This document shows positions 5,970 to 8,676 of a stretch of DNA of 8,676 nucleotides, in pieces. Position 1 is the first letter of the stretch; every line of letters begins with the position of its first letter. The DNA is taken from assembly GCA_018224455.1 (NCBI GenBank), contig JAGTUY010000458.1, forward strand, positions 1-8,676. Direction: 5' to 3'. The notes under the pieces were generated by a model. The model was not told the origin of the DNA and did not search any database. It worked only from the letters and a program-made list of their open reading frames with translations. Origin of the DNA: Desulfosarcina sp. (GTDB lineage: Bacteria > Desulfobacterota > Desulfobacteria > Desulfobacterales > Desulfosarcinaceae). Made by a program: the position numbers and the translations under genes.

Positions 5970-8676
5970 TCACATGGCCATTGCTCCTTCGATGGCGCCC
6001 AACAAACTCCGATGGGAAAACCCTTCCACGATGGATGCGCTGTTGGGGCACACCGTGGCACAATCGCCGCATCCCTGGCACATGGCCGGGTTGACCTCGA
6101 CGCGCTGCCCGGTTTCGTCCAGAAAACGGGCCCCATAGGGGCAGGTGTCAATACAGCGCAGGCACAGGGTGCAGAGGCTGTGGCGCACCATGGCCATGGT
6201 GCGGGCAGCCGGCAGCCGTTCGGCAGCCAGGATGGCCAGGGCGCGTCCGGCGGCGGCCTCGGCCGTGGCCACGGCTTCTGGAATGGATCGCGGTGACAGG
6301 GCGATACCGCAACTGAAAACGCCGGCCTTCAAGGCCTCCACCGGACGCCATTTGGAATCGGCCTCCTGAAAAAATCCGTCCCGGTCCAGCTCGGCGCCGT
6401 AGGCCCGGGCCAGGGTTTCGGGCAGGCGGGGCTGGATACCGGTGGCCAGTACCAGCAAATCGGCGGTGATTTGCACCGGCGCGTCCAGGATGGGATCATA
6501 AAGCTTCACTGAAACCGGCCTTTTTCCATCGGTGCCGATGCTGACCGTTGGCTTACGTTCCGGTCGGTACTGGAAGAAGAGAACGCCCTGCCGGCGGGCT
6601 TCGGTGTACCAGGTTTCATTCAGGCCGCAAGTCATCATGTCCCGGTAGAGGATGTAGACCTGCAGGTCGGGGCTGCGGCTTTTCAACCATAGGGCCTGTT
6701 TCAGGGCCGTGGGGCAGCAGACGCGGCTGCAGTAGTTACGTGGTTCTTCCCGGGAGCCCACGCATTGGATCATCACGACGGTGGATATCTCCTCGATGTC
6801 TAATCGGTTCTCGCAAATGCGGGTCTCCAGTTCCCGCTGGGTGATCACCGCCTCGCTGCTGCCGCACCCGTAGGCATCAGTCGTAGCTTCGATGCCGCCG
6901 GTGGCCAGGACCACGACCCCGTGCTCGACGGTCGTGGTCGGTTCTCCGGCCGATTCGATGGTGGAAAAAAAGTGCCCGGCTTGCCCGAAGGCGCCGACTA
7001 CATGGCTGCCGGTCATCACCTGGATCCTGGGATGGTTGTCGATCCGGCCAATCGTGTCATCCAGGTAGGGGGCGATGGGCGTGCCGTCGATGGTCTGATG
7101 CAGCCAGACCAGATTGCCTCCCAACCGGTCGGATGCCTCAACCAGGGTGACATCGACACCGTGGTCGGCCACGGCCAGGGCCGCATGCATGCCGGCAATC
7201 CCACCGCCCACCACTAGCGCTCGATTGACCACCGGCGTAGAGCGGCTTTCTTCTATGGAGATGTTTTTCAATTTAGAGATGCCGGCCAGGATAGTGGCCA
7301 CGACGCCATGTACGTCTTGCCCCTGACGTACATCCGCAGCCACCGTTTCGATCAGGGCCGGATGCAGACCAAAGGGGGCGGCCAGGCCACGGGCCTTTTT
7401 GCCGTAGACGAAGCTACGGCAGGCACACACCAACACCCGATTGAAATCCGCGGCGCCCATTTTTGTCAAGGCCTCCCAGCCCGCCATTGTGCAGATGCGG
7501 TCCAGGATTACCATCCGGGCAACCGCCGGATCCTGCTGCAACAGCGTCGACCACGTCTCCTGGTCCATATCCGCTTGCGTGGCGGTGTCGCAGCGGCAGA
7601 GAACCACCAGAATGCGGGGTGGCTCCCGCGACACGTCCCGGTAAGCATCGGAGACGGTGGTCTTTTCGGCCAGGCTGCCCCCGGCGCGGTGTATCGTCCG
7701 AGAGGCGTTCACGGCTGCCGAGGAGGCGCGGATCACCGACTCGGCAATATCGGTGGGGCCGGTGAGGGTTCCCCCGGCAAAGACGCCGGGCCGCGTGGTG
7801 CGGGTGTCGGAAAAAAGGGCGGTTTTCACGAAACCGAATCCGTCGGTGTCCACGTCCAGGCCCTCGGCCAGGGCTGCCGTATGTGGGTTGGCCCGTTGGC
7901 CGACGGAGAGCACCGCCAGATCGAAGCGCTCCTCACGGATTTCTCCGGTCGTGGACGTCCAGCGGATGGCCACATCTTGGCTGCCGGGGGTGGGGGCGAT
8001 GGAGTGGACCCGTCCCCGTTCCAGCCGAACGCCTGCTGTGGAGCCGGTTTGCTGCCCATAGCGCTCGAAGGATTTACCGAAGGTGCGCATGTCCATGTAA
8101 AGGATGGTGGCTTGAAAATCGTCACCGGCCACCCGTTTGGCCATGGCTGCTTCCTTGAGGGCGAACATGCAGCAGACCGTGCTGCAATAATCGGTGCCGG
8201 ACTGAAGATCCCGGGAGCCCACACATTGAATCCATGCGGCTTTTTTCACGGGTCTTTTGTCCGATGGGCGCAGCAGGCGACCGTTGTCAGGCCCGGTGCC
8301 GCTGAGCATCCGTTCGAACGCCAGGCTGGTGACCACATTGGGTACGATACCGTATCCCATGGGGTTTTTTCCGGCCGACGGATCAAAACCGGTAGTCCCG
8401 GTGGCCAGAACGATGGCTCCCACGGTTTGTTTACGGTGGGCGGCTTCCTGAAAAGCCTCATACACCGCCGCAACTTTGGGGATCAGGGCGTCGGGCGCGA
8501 AGGGCTTGATCAGGTAGTCCATGGCACCGATTTTCATGGCATCCACGGCGGTTTCCACGGTGGCGTAGGCGGTCATCATCAAGGTCGGTAGGGCCGGTCG
8601 AATGATCATGGCTTTTTCAAGCACCGTTACGCCGTCCATGCCCGGCATCTTTATGTCCAGGAGCATTAGATGAAAG
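5970..8676 (-). CDS. hdrA: REC-HdrA fusion: receiver domain joined to tandem HdrA-type flavo/iron-sulfur modules (5' end outside window)
   Basis: 901 codons are visible and the frame runs off the right edge inside a receiver domain, so the ATG at 8664-8666 is internal (numbered here as residue 1). Residues 1-70 are a REC domain from strand beta-3 onward: D4 in LLDIKMPGMDG, T32 and K54 (LIKP). It runs directly into an HdrA C-terminal flavin half (82-330): VGAIVLATG, FDPS, YGIVPNVVTSLAFERML and the cluster motif C148-X12-C161-X3-C165-C166. Residues 350-465 resemble the HdrA N-terminal domain (C357/C359, C392, C414/C416). A second HdrA flavin module follows (482-815) with the dinucleotide-binding GGGIAG at 487-492, E510, and C635-X10-C646-X3-C650-C651. 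Two C-terminal [4Fe-4S] motifs end it: C832/C835/C838/C842 and C863/C866/C869/C873. The ferredoxin insertion usual in HdrA is absent from the second module. Expected role: FAD-containing electron hub (possibly bifurcating) for HdrC/HdrB, possibly gated by phosphorylation. Confidence 0.93.
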   Translation of the reverse strand, partial: FHLMLLDIKMPGMDGVTVLEKAMIIRPALPTLMMTAYATVETAVDAMKIGAMDYLIKPFAPDALIPKVAAVYEAFQEAAHRKQTVGAIVLATGTTGFDPSAGKNPMGYGIVPNVVTSLAFERMLSGTGPDNGRLLRPSDKRPVKKAAWIQCVGSRDLQSGTDYCSTVCCMFALKEAAMAKRVAGDDFQATILYMDMRTFGKSFERYGQQTGSTAGVRLERGRVHSIAPTPGSQDVAIRWTSTTGEIREERFDLAVLSVGQRANPHTAALAEGLDVDTDGFGFVKTALFSDTRTTRPGVFAGGTLTGPTDIAESVIRASSAAVNASRTIHRAGGSLAEKTTVSDAYRDVSREPPRILVVLCRCDTATQADMDQETWSTLLQQDPAVARMVILDRICTMAGWEALTKMGAADFNRVLVCACRSFVYGKKARGLAAPFGLHPALIETVAADVRQGQDVHGVVATILAGISKLKNISIEESRSTPVVNRALVVGGGIAGMHAALAVADHGVDVTLVEASDRLGGNLVWLHQTIDGTPIAPYLDDTIGRIDNHPRIQVMTGSHVVGAFGQAGHFFSTIESAGEPTTTVEHGVVVLATGGIEATTDAYGCGSSEAVITQRELETRICENRLDIEEISTVVMIQCVGSREEPRNYCSRVCCPTALKQALWLKSRSPDLQVYILYRDMMTCGLNETWYTEARRQGVLFFQYRPERKPTVSIGTDGKRPVSVKLYDPILDAPVQITADLLVLATGIQPRLPETLARAYGAELDRDGFFQEADSKWRPVEALKAGVFSCGIALSPRSIPEAVATAEAAAGRALAILAAERLPAARTMAMVRHSLCTLCLRCIDTCPYGARFLDETGQRVEVNPAMCQGCGDCATVCPNSASIVEGFSHRSLLGAIEGAMAM

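Noticed and set aside
7308..8591. 427-codon open frame on the + strand opposite the HdrA-like gene
   Set aside because: It is Gly/His-rich with no domain, and the opposite strand encodes clear HdrA motifs over the same interval.
8664..8666. ATG at 8664-8666 as the true start of the HdrA-like gene
   Set aside because: It falls within the hydrophobic beta-3 strand of the receiver domain, and the frame stays open with plausible receiver sequence (FHL) to the window edge; a start here would delete the first half of REC.

Overview
The window looks like a chromosomal segment of a deltaproteobacterial (Desulfobacterota) anaerobe, most likely a sulfate reducer or close relative. The reasons are a complete set of soluble heterodisulfide-reductase-type genes (HdrA-, HdrC- and HdrB-like), a sensor kinase whose periplasmic part carries haem-c-type motifs (CxxCH and CX4CH), and moderately GC-rich coding DNA broken by AT-rich, repeat-like intergenic stretches. 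The organism assignment is an inference from gene content, not from a marker gene.

Layout, left to right. At the left edge is the 3' part of miaA (tRNA dimethylallyltransferase) on the + strand. Everything else is on the - strand and converges on miaA. Read in the direction of transcription (right to left) there is: (1) a 5'-truncated HdrA-like flavo/iron-sulfur protein that enters the window inside a response-regulator receiver (REC) domain; (2) a 202-bp AT-rich spacer with an imperfect, strand-asymmetric inverted repeat; (3) hdrC and (4) hdrB, overlapping by ATGA; (5) a 126-bp spacer holding an inverted repeat with 36-nt arms; (6) a membrane sensor histidine kinase with two periplasmic haem-c-type motifs, HAMP and two PAS domains; (7) a cytoplasmic REC-histidine kinase protein whose start overlaps the kinase stop by 8 bp.

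How they may work together. HdrABC proteins are electron-transfer (often flavin-based electron-bifurcating) modules that move electrons between ferredoxin, disulfide/thiol substrates and partner oxidoreductases. Here the HdrA subunit is covalently joined to a REC domain that keeps its phospho-acceptor Asp, Thr and Lys, and the same-strand cluster continues with a haem-type sensor kinase and a second REC/kinase protein. The simplest reading is a phosphorylation-linked Hdr module: either a redox sensor kinase controls an Hdr enzyme directly through the fused REC domain, or the Hdr unit has become a redox-sensing input of a phosphorelay. This coupling is inferred from domain fusion and gene order. 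No electron-donor partner (MvhD, FlxABCD/FloxABCD, hydrogenase, formate dehydrogenase) lies within the window. No tRNA, rRNA, CRISPR array, transposase or phage gene was recognised.
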